Positions 54,001-61,453 are shown, counted from the first letter of the stretch. The stretch is DNA of 64,000 nt from Aquibacillus halophilus (GCF_009649745.1 NZ_WJNG01000001.1:1-64000), one strand, 5' to 3'. The notes: generated by a model not told the origin, from the letters alone. Translations and numbers: made by a program.

Positions 54001-56191
54001 TCTCAAAAATATGCTCCTCACGTTTTTTGTCATCATAGTGCCTTAAAAGTTCCAAACCAATCTTCGAATGAGTTCCTTCTCGGATTTCTTCCGATAAACC
54101 CATGTAAAAAGCCTGTTGGACTTTATCATGTAAAAAAAGATAGCTCGGTGGATGCTCACTCAAAAGCGTCATGTTCTCATTTGGATAGACCCATTTATAA
54201 CTTGAATCTAGAGGGATAATTAGACCTTCCTCTAAACCCTTCCATAGCTTTTTAGCTAAATCACCATAACTTTTTTCGGTAATCTGAGCCAATGATAAAA
54301 GATTAAACCGATTACCAAAACAGGCAGCAAGATTAAGTATCTCTTTCGTTTCTTCATCTAGTCTAGCGATTCTCTTTAAAATAAAGTCAATAATTGTCTC
54401 GTCCATGGGGATCTCTTTTAGGGATTCCATATTCGATGTCCAATTTCTTTGAGCCGAATCAAAGGTAATTATTCCTTCATATTGTAACGATTGAAATACT
54501 TGCGAGATAAAGAACGGATTCCCCTGTGTTATTCGATAAACAAGGTCCTCCAGAAAAACTGCTTCTGTTTGGTGTATGGCTAATGTATCTTTAATCCATT
54601 CACCTAAATGAGCAGGACTCAAATGACCAACCTCTAGCTGGGTTATTGGCACATTCCTAGCCGATATATTTTTCAACATTACCTCAAACGGATGTCCAAC
54701 ATAGACTTCATTATCCCGATATCCTCCAATAACTAATAAATGCTGACTTTCTGCACTACCTACTAGGTGTTCAAGCAAGTCAAGGGTTGCCGCATCAGCC
54801 CACTGTAGATCATCAAGAAATAAAACGAGAGGATGCTCCGCTTTTGAAAAAATCCCAATAAATTTTCTGATTGCTTGTCGAAACCGGTTGTGGACTCCTT
54901 CTGGTGGTAATGCTGGTAATTCCACCTGTGAACCGATTAGCCAATTGACCTCAGGAATAAAATTAGCAATAACTGCTGTGTACGAACCCAATTCCTGGTT
55001 GATGATGATGCGCCATTTTTCAATACTTGTTGAACCCTCAGACATAATTTGTCTCAGTAATTCTTGAAGTGCTTGAATAACCGGAGCATAGGGTATTTGC
55101 TGTTCCAACTTAATAAACTTTCCCGAAATGAAATATCCCTTTTCACGGACCAGTGGTTTATGTAATTCATTTACAAGCACTGTCTTACCAATACCTGAAG
55201 GGCCATAAACGAATATACACTCTGTTCCTCCATCTCGAACACGTACAAACCCCTCTATTAATTGATTGATTGATTCCTTTCTACCATATAATCTACTGGC
55301 TACTTCATAAAGAGTTACATTGTCTTTCTCTTTTAATGGAAAAGAACAAACCTCGCCCGAATCAAGAAGACTTAAACAGGTATCTAGATCTTCCTTTAAC
55401 CCGTAGGCACTTTGGTAACGGGATTCTGGCATTTTTTCTAATAGCATCATTATAATGTCCGAGATAATAACCGGAATTTCTTCATGAATATCTCTAGGCG
55501 AAGGCGGGACCTTAGCTAAATGTTGATGAATCATTTCTGCAGGGTGCTCTGCTAGGAACGGAAGCCTCCCTGTTACTATTTGATAAAATATAACTCCTAA
55601 AGAGTACAGATCAGATCGATGGTCTAAAGATCTATTCATTCGACCTGTCTGCTCAGGCGACATGTAAGCCACCCTCTCTTTCAATTGATAGGGACTGATA
55701 TTGGGATGTTGAATCTCTGAGGTAAGTTGTGTAGATTGATGAAATCCAGTTAATTTAATTTCATCCATTCTATGATTAAGAAGAATATTCTGAGGTTGTA
55801 GGGACTTATGGATAATAGTGGTTTGATGGACATTCATAACAACGTTAGAAATTTGAATGGCTATTCTTAAAAAGGTCTTTAAATCAAACGGATGTTGGCT
55901 TAACAGTTTTTCCAAGGTTACACCTTGAAAATATTCTGTTACTACATAGATTTGACTACCATATCTCTCCAATTTTTCTGGTTGGAGCACGGACTTACTT
56001 CTCAATTCCTTTGTTACTTGAAAATCATGGATGATCTCAGCCTGATCACGGGCATTTTTCATTTGATTCATTTTTTTAATTCCAACAACCCTGTCATCAT
56101 TTATCGAGTACGCTTTATATAGTGTCCATATGTTATTTTCAATCAGTTTATCTACAATTCGATAACCCGGCACCTTTATCAGATCAATCAC
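51008..56191 (-). CDS. giant protein-kinase-like / AAA ATPase / TPR / GAF / histidine kinase
   Basis: A 1727-residue cytoplasmic signalling protein. Order: kinase fold (1-270), AAA_16 ATPase (295-650; Walker A GPSGIGKT at 330-337, Walker B VLFLDDLQWAD), a long TPR-type helical region (700-1270), GAF (about 1300-1465), HisKA with SHDLRSPIATIHGY (His 1511) and HATPase with NLVSNAIKHT, DQGTGIS, HGLGLAISKEI. The kinase domain lacks catalytic residues: HKSLQPQN in place of HRDxKPxN and LTGF in place of DFG, although the ATP lysine and SPEQTGR remain. It probably acts as a scaffold or sensor. GTG start with a weak binding site. It lies 230 bp downstream of the response regulator. Confidence 0.88.
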   Translation of the reverse strand: MIDLIKVPGYRIVDKLIENNIWTLYKAYSINDDRVVGIKKMNQMKNARDQAEIIHDFQVTKELRSKSVLQPEKLERYGSQIYVVTEYFQGVTLEKLLSQHPFDLKTFLRIAIQISNVVMNVHQTTIIHKSLQPQNILLNHRMDEIKLTGFHQSTQLTSEIQHPNISPYQLKERVAYMSPEQTGRMNRSLDHRSDLYSLGVIFYQIVTGRLPFLAEHPAEMIHQHLAKVPPSPRDIHEEIPVIISDIIMMLLEKMPESRYQSAYGLKEDLDTCLSLLDSGEVCSFPLKEKDNVTLYEVASRLYGRKESINQLIEGFVRVRDGGTECIFVYGPSGIGKTVLVNELHKPLVREKGYFISGKFIKLEQQIPYAPVIQALQELLRQIMSEGSTSIEKWRIIINQELGSYTAVIANFIPEVNWLIGSQVELPALPPEGVHNRFRQAIRKFIGIFSKAEHPLVLFLDDLQWADAATLDLLEHLVGSAESQHLLVIGGYRDNEVYVGHPFEVMLKNISARNVPITQLEVGHLSPAHLGEWIKDTLAIHQTEAVFLEDLVYRITQGNPFFISQVFQSLQYEGIITFDSAQRNWTSNMESLKEIPMDETIIDFILKRIARLDEETKEILNLAACFGNRFNLLSLAQITEKSYGDLAKKLWKGLEEGLIIPLDSSYKWVYPNENMTLLSEHPPSYLFLHDKVQQAFYMGLSEEIREGTHSKIGLELLRHYDDKKREEHIFEIVNHLNNSPHLLTNQKQLELVEWNWQAGEKAKNRAAKESALHFYQKGLELLPADKWESHYSATLKIMVGLGEAQYLNHLFDDAEATFDELLLRAHSNHEKLRIYDMKIMLYTHIHRVKQATAAGLAGLELFNWKFKKQPNKMDIAKEYLLTKLALIRRKDTDLLKLPAVTDKNQQLVMRTLINTNAPTYHFNQNLATILMLRALRLTLKHGDMDITALVYNNYALTMSAGFNDYDTSYQYGRLAINHVEKYQDNSLKARVYFVFGTFVNHWKKHIRYSLDYLERSQRLCIESGNVFLAGANSSFIGIILLIKGDNLQDVSVGIKRQLEFASQNEYVLSNDLLGELANWIEVLSNKNTAVNWEFPEITNDPSATIIHYTVRLQMTYLFQNEDQAIEIIERLELLVKETMILIVAPDYCFYHALWTAKFIRNATLPINQGKARMVKKLAKLKKWATHSPTNYMHKYLLVKGELARVEGNGEEAIRLYNRAINLAEENGYLQDVAIANACAADYYLDKKLPKSAKTYIMDAYLTYQTWGAERIAYDLSQKHLELNLNFNFNEVAATVQMENESLDVNTIFEAAGVISGEIVLNRLLRKLLPIVLSNAGAEYAHLFLTKDNNPYLTATSDINRNVIIHENTEQLSDHGLFSKTIVNYVAHTKEAVVLGDAANKGAFVEDHYIKEHKALSIYCLPILYQQKVTGIIYLENNQATNVFTKETITLLTLLASQAAIAIENAHLYANLEEKVDTRTKLLKKANQNLTLANKSLAETEEVRRKMLSNISHDLRSPIATIHGYVDAILDGLVDDPKQQIDYMNVIKRRLTLLNSLVQDLFDLAQLESGNVSFTMDIVPIDQLFERLCNQFELEVNKAGLRYHWEITPYGEIYYPLVEADLQRMEQVMNNLVSNAIKHTKKGEIRISLSLESSSEAIIAVQDQGTGISPSELPYVFDRFYTNRNQSGEQGHGLGLAISKEIIDAHNGEIWVESKEGEGTRFSFSLKVF

Positions 56192-56292
56192 CCGTTTCTA
56201 CTTTACTTAATTTAAGATAAATTTAAACAAAACTTTAACTGTATTTATACTTGGTCGCTTATGCTTAGGCTAGGGAATAAGGGGGAGTAATA

Positions 56293-56430
56293 TTGAGTAA
56301 AGAAATATCATCTACCGATCATCGCCAACTTCATATCGAAGATTGGCTCCGTTTAATGTTGGAAGCTAAACAATCTGGACTAAGCACTACTGAAATTCGA
56401 CTTTTTCTACAGCAGGCCGCATCAAAATAG
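56293..56430 (+). CDS. SinI-like anti-repressor peptide (45 residues)
   Basis: A short ORF from TTG 56293 to TAG 56430, with AAGGGGGAG 6 bases upstream. The protein includes EDWLRLMLEAKQSGLSTTEI and ends RLFLQQAASK, matching the SinI domain pattern W-x-x-L-M-x-E-A-(6)-S-x-x-E-I-R-x-[FY]-L. SinI binds the repressor SinR and frees biofilm genes. No SinR-like gene is present, so the partner lies elsewhere. It is divergent from the giant kinase (100 bp) and its last 9 bases overlap the 3' end of the response regulator gene. Expression may thus be tied to this two-component pair. Confidence 0.82.
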   Translation: MSKEISSTDHRQLHIEDWLRLMLEAKQSGLSTTEIRLFLQQAASK

Positions 56431-57150
56431 GAATCTGTTATCTTTAAACCCATTAAATTTGTACCCAATTCCACGAAGTGTTTGTATGTATTTTGGATTT
56501 TCCGGATTGAGTTCAATTTTTTTTCGTATATTGCTAATATGGACCATAACGGTTCGATAATCTCCTAGACTATTTTCACCCCAGATCAATTCAAATAACT
56601 GTTCAACACTATATACGCGCTCAGGATTACGTGCCATTAAGCATAATAAATGATATTCTTTTGCAGACAGTTTTACCGTTGAGTCATTTGCGATGACTAC
56701 TGCATTGTCTAGCTTAATGACTAATCCTGGGTAGGTTATTAGCGTATCTGGCTGTGCAATTATTGGTAGCACCTGTTGATGTACTCGAATCCTTCGTAAA
56801 TGAGCTTTTACCTTTGCAACTATGACTGGCATACTCGTCGATTTTGGAATATAATCATCGCCTCCAACTCCAAGCCCAAGTATTTTATCCATATCCTCAT
56901 CCTTGGAGCTAAAAAACAGGATAGGAACTTCGGTTTTCTTTCGTATTATTTGACAGAGCTCAAACCCGTCTAAATTAGGCATCATTACATCTAAAATGAT
57001 AAGCTCCGGCGCAATGTTATCGACGATATCTATCGCTTGCAAGCCATCCTCAGCTGTAAAAACAGTATATCCATTCTTTTTCAGAAAAAGTTCAAGGACA
57101 TCGCGCATATCAGCGTCATCATCAACAATTAAAATCCTCTCGCTCGCCAT
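56422..57150 (-). CDS. OmpR-family response regulator
   Basis: A 242-residue regulator. The receiver domain has the acidic pair in VDDDADM, the phospho-acceptor Asp 54 in IILDVMMPN and the Lys in DDYIPKS (103). The C-terminal winged helix (about 140-235) has LSAKEYHLLCLMARNPERVY, DYRTVMVHISNIRKKI and IQTLRGIGYKF. AAAGGAGG precedes ATG. It is on the same strand as the giant histidine kinase, 230 bp upstream, and is its obvious partner. The SinI-like gene in the gap is a plausible target. Confidence 0.92.
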   Translation of the reverse strand: MASERILIVDDDADMRDVLELFLKKNGYTVFTAEDGLQAIDIVDNIAPELIILDVMMPNLDGFELCQIIRKKTEVPILFFSSKDEDMDKILGLGVGGDDYIPKSTSMPVIVAKVKAHLRRIRVHQQVLPIIAQPDTLITYPGLVIKLDNAVVIANDSTVKLSAKEYHLLCLMARNPERVYSVEQLFELIWGENSLGDYRTVMVHISNIRKKIELNPENPKYIQTLRGIGYKFNGFKDNRFLF

Positions 57151-57413
57151 AGATTTGCCTCCTTTTATATTTCGATTCCATTAAAGGAATGATCAGAAAA
57201 ATTTAGCTTGCTTAACTGGAATATCATAACCTTGGACAATTGTGCTAATTTTCAAAATAAGGCAGACTACGACCTATTATACTGTATATTTACATTTTAC
57301 GACAACCTATTGTTATCGTTACTTTCTGTTGTATGTAGCGAGCGATTATAAAAGAAATTATTCAAAAATTGATTTCCGTCAATTACGTCCCTTCATCTTG
57401 TTGGTAAAGTTAA
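57151..57413. other. intergenic stretch upstream of the response regulator
   Basis: AT-rich, with the promoter of the response regulator operon at its left. No further feature was recognised. Confidence 0.5.
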
Positions 57414-57642
57414 AGTAAGACATTTGCCTTGTTTGGATGTGGGGACCAATCATATGAATATTTTTGCGGTGCTTTAGATCATTTAGAGGATTTAATTGAA
57501 CAATCCGGAGCGTCCCTTCCCCTTCCTTCTCTAAAAATCGATATGGAACCCGGACAAAGATGATATCGAAGAATGCCTACAATTTGTAGTAGACTTTATG
57601 AGCAAAGTAATTATGGTTGATGAAAAATTCGGTTTAGGATAA
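57414..57642 (+). pseudogene. decayed C-terminal half of a flavodoxin gene
   Basis: The plus strand reads FALFGCGDQSYEYFCGALDH, then LEDLIEQSGASLPLPSLKID, stops at TGA near 57560, and resumes one frame over as DKDDIEECLQFVVDFMSKV to a stop at 57642. The order (FGxGDxSYxxFCxAxD, then GA, LKI, DxxxxxC) matches the second half of short-chain flavodoxins such as YkuN. The first half, including the FMN-phosphate loop, is absent and there is no start codon with a binding site. It is a double-damaged remnant. Confidence 0.8.
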
Positions 57643-57689
57643 TAAGAGACTAGATGGAATGCTTTCGGCAAACCTTCTAGTCTCTTATT
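57642..57689 (+). terminator. terminator of the flavodoxin remnant
   Basis: TAAGAGACTAGA(TGG) and CCTTCTAGTCTCTTA form a stem of about 14 bp around a 16-base loop directly after the old stop codon, showing that the 3' end of the former gene is preserved. Confidence 0.75.
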
Positions 57690-57785
57690 ACTGTTGGGGA
57701 ACAATCTTTAATTTTAGGATTTTAGCATTGTTAGGAAGTTATAGCGTTTTAGTGTAGTCGAGCAACCATTGAGAAATATTGCAGA

Positions 57786-57830
57786 CAAAAAAGAGTTATT
57801 ACTCGAATTGATCTTCGAATAATAACTCCC
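57786..57830 (-). terminator. terminator after the small zinc-finger gene
   Basis: GAGTTATTATTCGAA and TTCGAGTAATAACTC pair nearly perfectly, followed on the minus strand by TTTTTT. It lies 50 bases after the stop codon at 57880. Confidence 0.8.
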
Positions 57831-57879
57831 TTAATGATTTTAAAATTTTAATAATACATTAGCTTTTAATGAGAATTTG

Positions 57880-58056
57880 TTAACTAGACTTTAGCTTTTT
57901 AAAAAGCTTTACCTTTCCGGTTCCGCCACATGTCGGACATGCATATTCACCCTCACCCGAGCAACTTGCGCACTGATGAATTCCGTAATCAAATCCTTCT
58001 CCTGAGCATTTCTTACATTTAACTAAGCTTTCCCCATTACAATCTTTACACTTCAT
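57880..58056 (-). CDS. small DnaJ-type zinc-finger protein (58 residues)
   Basis: ATG 58056 lies 6 bases after AGGAGG; the stop is at 57880. The protein is four CxxC units: CKDCNGE, CKKCSGEG, CASCSGEG and CPTCGGTG, then a basic tail (KVKLFKKLKSS). The CxxCxGxG pattern is the zinc-binding motif of DnaJ, here with no J-domain. Similar small proteins exist in Bacilli and probably bind unfolded protein or serve as a zinc-dependent adaptor; that is inference. Single gene with its own terminator. Confidence 0.8.
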   Translation of the reverse strand: MKCKDCNGESLVKCKKCSGEGFDYGIHQCASCSGEGEYACPTCGGTGKVKLFKKLKSS

Positions 58057-58490
58057 TTGGTTTCCTCCTATTTATTTTTTTAAGGAGCAAAAATAAGTGT
58101 GCATTCAATATAAATTGCCAAATTAGGATAGGCTGTGAAGTTATGATGTAGGGAACAAGATTGATAAGACGCCTTGTCGATTGGCAAAGCAGAATGGATT
58201 TTGTTCATTGCACACCTATGTTCTGTATCAATCACCGAGTAGAGCACCTGACCTGAATGGCTTGGACCGTGGTGACTGAACATCCTCAATACATGTGGAT
58301 GATTTTCTAACTGAGGGGAGTTAACTAGTGAATTAGCTAATTCCAGTTTTTATGCCCCTATACATTAATCATACAATATTTATGAGTTGGAATGTTTACA
58401 AATAAATTACATATTTATTACACGTGTATTTCATTGAATGTTGGCTAAAGAGGGGAAATTGTTAAACCCTAATCCTATTTTCAAATACTA

Positions 58491-59213
58491 TTAAAATCCA
58501 ACTGGTGCTGGTGGTGGAGTCATCATCTGTTGTTGCTGCATTTGTTGTTGGAGTTGTTGTTGTTGCATCATTTGATTGTTTTGGTCAATGGCTTGTTGGT
58601 GTGCTTGTAAATGCATGTTAAACGCTTCTTGGTGCATTTGATTCTGTTCATCAAGCCATTGAAGAGTTTGTTTCACTTCTCCATCACTTTCCAGTAACTG
58701 GTTAAGTTTTTGATTAACAACGTCTCTTTGTTGGGAAATACGGTCAGGAAGTAAAGAAAAATCCCACGCATACTGATATTCACCATCCACTTTCATAAAC
58801 GGCATTTGTCCAGTTGAATAGTTGAGGATATTTCCTTCTTGATCCACTACTTTAGTTATCAATAAGAGCAGAGTGTAGTCTTCTATCTCTATTTTATCAA
58901 TGACCTTCTCCAATTTAATTTCTAACTGAGTAGCGTCCAATTCGTTTTGCATCTGCTCAATTCCAACTTTTAAACTTTCTGTTTGCCCCTCATAAGCTGA
59001 GTCATAAATAGCTTGTACATCATCGGTATTAATAACTTCAAAATAATTTGCTGCTAATTCTTCCTGAGTCATTGGAGCTTCTGTTTCTTTCTTGTCCTTG
59101 AGCGCAGCACCTTCATCTTTTGACTTGCCAGCTATTTCTGTTTCCGCTTCATTATTAGAGCACCCAAATAAAGCTACTAATACGATAAATAAAAGCAATG
59201 TCACCTGTTTCAT
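58491..59213 (-). CDS. lipoprotein with Met/Gln-rich tail, c-di-GMP controlled
   Basis: A 240-residue lipoprotein: signal sequence with lipobox ALFGCS (Cys 18), a Lys/Glu linker, a domain at about 50-175 (ANYFEVINTDDVQAIYDSAY; alpha+beta, resembling the NTF2-like or TcaA-C folds), a helical stretch (175-205), then QQQQLQQQMQQQQMM and PPPAPVGF. Family not recognised. It follows a c-di-GMP-I riboswitch plus terminator, so it is expected to be made according to c-di-GMP level. GGAGAG precedes ATG. The Gln-rich tail may promote self-association. Confidence 0.8.
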   Translation of the reverse strand: MKQVTLLLFIVLVALFGCSNNEAETEIAGKSKDEGAALKDKKETEAPMTQEELAANYFEVINTDDVQAIYDSAYEGQTESLKVGIEQMQNELDATQLEIKLEKVIDKIEIEDYTLLLLITKVVDQEGNILNYSTGQMPFMKVDGEYQYAWDFSLLPDRISQQRDVVNQKLNQLLESDGEVKQTLQWLDEQNQMHQEAFNMHLQAHQQAIDQNNQMMQQQQLQQQMQQQQMMTPPPAPVGF

Positions 59214-59344
59214 ATAAAATTCTCCTCTCTCTATTTTAAATTAATTGTGTATTGTTCATCACTACCTGGTCTAGGCAACCTTCCGTTCTGTCGATTATAC
59301 AACTTAAGTTCTAAATAAATGTAACAATTTTACAGTTATCTAGA

Positions 59345-59381
59345 CAAAAAAATACACCCTCCCATGAACGATTGGATGTAC
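59345..59381 (-). terminator. riboswitch-controlled terminator
   Basis: TACATCC and GGGTGTA pair (one G-T) around a 14-base loop, followed by TTTTTTT on the minus strand. It lies between the c-di-GMP-I aptamer and the lipoprotein gene and is the likely expression platform. Confidence 0.78.
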
Positions 59382-59394
59382 TTCTAATCTAATC

Positions 59395-59477
59395 CCATGC
59401 GGTAGCCCGGCTGTCATACTTTTGAGTTAAGACCCGTGCTTTGCGTCCCACCTTTTCAGGATGGTTTGCTCTTTTCA
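59395..59477 (-). promoter_or_regulatory. c-di-GMP-I (GEMM-I) riboswitch, copy 2
   Basis: On the minus strand: GAGCAAACCATCCTGAAAAGG, then GGGACGCAAAGCACGGGTCT (invariant GACGCAAAGC), then GACAGCCGGGCTACCGCATG (the conserved AGCCGGG(C/T)TACC end). This is the textbook GEMM-I layout, with the P1 stem closed by sequences at either end. Together with the terminator at 59345 it forms a transcriptional switch for the downstream lipoprotein gene. Confidence 0.95.
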
Positions 59478-59654
59478 CAATCTATAAATTTTTCTAATAT
59501 TTCAAAAAATGTAAAATTATTATATCATGATTTTCGACATATTTTGCGGATTTTTTTAGAAAAAATTTCATAATAAGTTATGTCTTGGAATAAATTCTCA
59601 AATTGTGGTGAAATTCATTCCAAAAAGAGATTTAATACAACGGAATTATCAAAT

Positions 59655-59693
59655 AAAAAAAGCCATTTGAAGATTTTAATCTCCATATGACTT
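59655..59693 (-). terminator. terminator after the acidic lipoprotein gene
   Basis: AGTCATATGGAGAT and ATCTTCAAATGGCT pair with two mismatches, followed by TTTTTTT on the minus strand; about 80 bases after the stop codon. Confidence 0.7.
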
Positions 59694-59771
59694 CTCATTA
59701 GTTTCAAATGTCAACTTTATTTTTAATTAGGCCTCTTAAGCTTAGGTTTGATATTGATATTATCACTGACC

Positions 59772-60299
59772 CTATTCAGTCGTTTCCGCTTTTTTAAAGT
59801 AGGTAATTGTAACAGTTATTTGCTTTCCTTCTTCATCGGGTATCACGTTAACAGACATACCATCATCACCCTTATTCATAGTCATGCTATTCATTCCATC
59901 CATTTTCATTTCAGAAACGTTTTCATAGCCATGTTCTTCTTTAAAAACTTGGTACATCTCCCAGACTTCATCAAATGTCATCGATTCAGTTAAATAGGAA
60001 ACAGTTATTCCTTCATCACCATTATCATTAATCTGAGATGTACTAAATACTTCATATTTATCAGGAAATGGAATTTCTGATGGAAACTCCTCTGGTATTT
60101 CTTTAGATGAACTTAATGAAAATGATTCTCCATCTTCATTCTCTGTCTCAAATGTAAATCCATCCTCTTCATTTCCACCAACAGATATACTTTCCCCATT
60201 TTCTCCAAGCGGAATGGAAATGTCATCATCTCCACACCCACTAACTAAAAGGGTCATAATGAATAAACCAATAAAAAGCAAAACCTTATTTTTCATCAT
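59772..60299 (-). CDS. acidic lipoprotein of unknown function
   Basis: A 175-residue lipoprotein with signal sequence and lipobox LLVSGC (Cys 22). The next part is strongly acidic and Gly/Asn-rich (residues 23-65). A folded C-terminal domain with PSEIPFPDKYEVFSTSQI and MTFDEVWEMYQVFKEEHGY resembles small secreted domains found in other Bacillaceae lipoproteins. GGAGG lies 7 bases before the first ATG. It stands alone between terminators; function unknown. Confidence 0.75.
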   Translation of the reverse strand: MMKNKVLLFIGLFIMTLLVSGCGDDDISIPLGENGESISVGGNEEDGFTFETENEDGESFSLSSSKEIPEEFPSEIPFPDKYEVFSTSQINDNGDEGITVSYLTESMTFDEVWEMYQVFKEEHGYENVSEMKMDGMNSMTMNKGDDGMSVNVIPDEEGKQITVTITYFKKAETTE

Positions 60300-60404
60300 T
60301 TGCTAGTCCTCCATAATTTTTATTGTAAAAATTATCTACTTACCACCAATTATAACCGTCGGACCAGCACCCTGAATATTATACCTAGGGATACTCTTTG
60401 AACA

Positions 60405-60421
60405 TAGGGACGGTTCTTTTG
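60405..60421 (+). repeat. short dispersed repeat, copy 1 (CATAGGGACGGTTCTTTTG)
   Basis: AGGGACGGTTCTTTTG lies 49 bp before the HAD hydrolase gene. The same 15-16 bases occur at 63547, 63597 and, inverted, 63801. Confidence 0.75.
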
Positions 60422-60469
60422 CGTCCAAAAATGGTATGATAGAAGGGCAAATTTAGAGGAGGCAGATTA

Positions 60470-61186
60470 ATGGATACAATCATCTTTGACGTCGATGATA
60501 CACTATACGATCAAGCACAATCTTTTAAAAATACTGTAAAACAAATGATCCAAGAATCGTTTACTGATGAAGAACTCGACAAGCTATATATTGCTAGCCG
60601 AAAGCACAGTGATGCATTGTTTGATAAAAGTGAAGCAGGTGAAATTACTCTACTGGATATGCAAATACACCGGATAACAGCTGCTTGCCATGAATTCGGG
60701 ATACCGATGACCCGAGAACAAGCGATAGAATTTCAAGAAGCTTATGTGGCTGAACAACAGAAAATCACTTTATTTGATGAAGTAGTTGAATTGCTAGATG
60801 CTCTTTACCTAGAAGATAAGCAACTCGCAGTCCTTACAAATGGCGAGGACAAGCATCAGTCTATGAAAATAAAACAGCTAGACCTAGAGAAATGGATTCC
60901 AAAAGAACACCATTTTATTTCCGGGGCAATAGGATATGCAAAACCAAAGCAGGAAGCTTTCCAAATCATTGAAAAGAAACTCCAGCTAGATAAAGGGAAA
61001 ACAGTATATATCGGAGATTCTTTTGACAATGATATCGTCGGTGCAAAACAAGCTGGTTGGAATGCCGTTTGGATGAACCATCGCAAGAGAAGCTTGCCTA
61101 CGACCACAATCAAACCAGACAAAACAGTTTATAATGCAAAGGAACTTTTAGATGTATTTCGACACGACTACTCTATAGTTAAATAA
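60470..61186 (+). CDS. HAD-superfamily hydrolase (phosphatase / 5'-nucleotidase-like)
   Basis: A 238-residue HAD enzyme. Motif I is IIFDVDDTLYD, with the nucleophile and acid/base Asp; motif II is LAVLTNGED, motif III the Lys of GYAKPKQEAF, and motif IV VYIGDSFDNDIVGA. A helical cap lies between motifs I and II (about 15-90), so it is a C1-cap enzyme acting on a small phosphorylated compound, with YjjG-type nucleotidases the closest by layout. GGAGG lies 6-8 bases before ATG. Single gene; the natural substrate is unknown. Confidence 0.87.
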   Translation: MDTIIFDVDDTLYDQAQSFKNTVKQMIQESFTDEELDKLYIASRKHSDALFDKSEAGEITLLDMQIHRITAACHEFGIPMTREQAIEFQEAYVAEQQKITLFDEVVELLDALYLEDKQLAVLTNGEDKHQSMKIKQLDLEKWIPKEHHFISGAIGYAKPKQEAFQIIEKKLQLDKGKTVYIGDSFDNDIVGAKQAGWNAVWMNHRKRSLPTTTIKPDKTVYNAKELLDVFRHDYSIVK

Positions 61187-61200
61187 AACTTCTGTTGCAT

Positions 61201-61235
61201 AAAAGTCAGGAGCCAATTAGCTCCTGACTTTTTGT
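61201..61235. terminator. bidirectional terminator
   Basis: AAAAGTCAGGAGC and GCTCCTGACTTTTT form a perfect 13-bp stem between the HAD gene and the convergent small gene. Confidence 0.9.
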
Positions 61236-61237
61236 GT

Positions 61238-61453
61238 TCAATCTCCCCTTTGATGTTTCCCTTCTACTGAAGCAGTAGCTCCCTGATGTCCCTCTTCTTT
61301 CTTAAAGCCTTTTTCTGGATGACCAGCGTTTTCTATATCCCCGGAAGCTTGGTAACCAGCTATCTCTTGATTGGTGGTTGTTCCATAGAGGTCCATGCCA
61401 CCTAATTCCACATTTGCTTCTTCTTTTATATTATCCTTTTTCTTATCTGTCAT
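61238..61453 (-). CDS. small hydrophilic protein (71 residues), unknown function
   Basis: A Gly-, Lys- and Glu-rich, probably disordered protein: MTDKKKDNIKEEANVELGGM, then DLYGTTTNQEIAGYQASGDI and a His/Lys/Gly tail. It has no membrane segment. It vaguely recalls small spore-associated or DUF4025-type proteins of Bacilli, which I cannot confirm. ATG 61453 is chosen because GGGAGGTG lies 6 bases before it. Confidence 0.65.
   Translation of the reverse strand: MTDKKKDNIKEEANVELGGMDLYGTTTNQEIAGYQASGDIENAGHPEKGFKKEEGHQGATASVEGKHQRGD

Noticed and set aside
58080-58289. 69-residue minus-strand ORF with several His and Cys
   Set aside because: The TTG start has no ribosome binding site, the frame is open further upstream without a start codon, and no family is recognised. 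It could be a gene remnant but is not supported as a gene.
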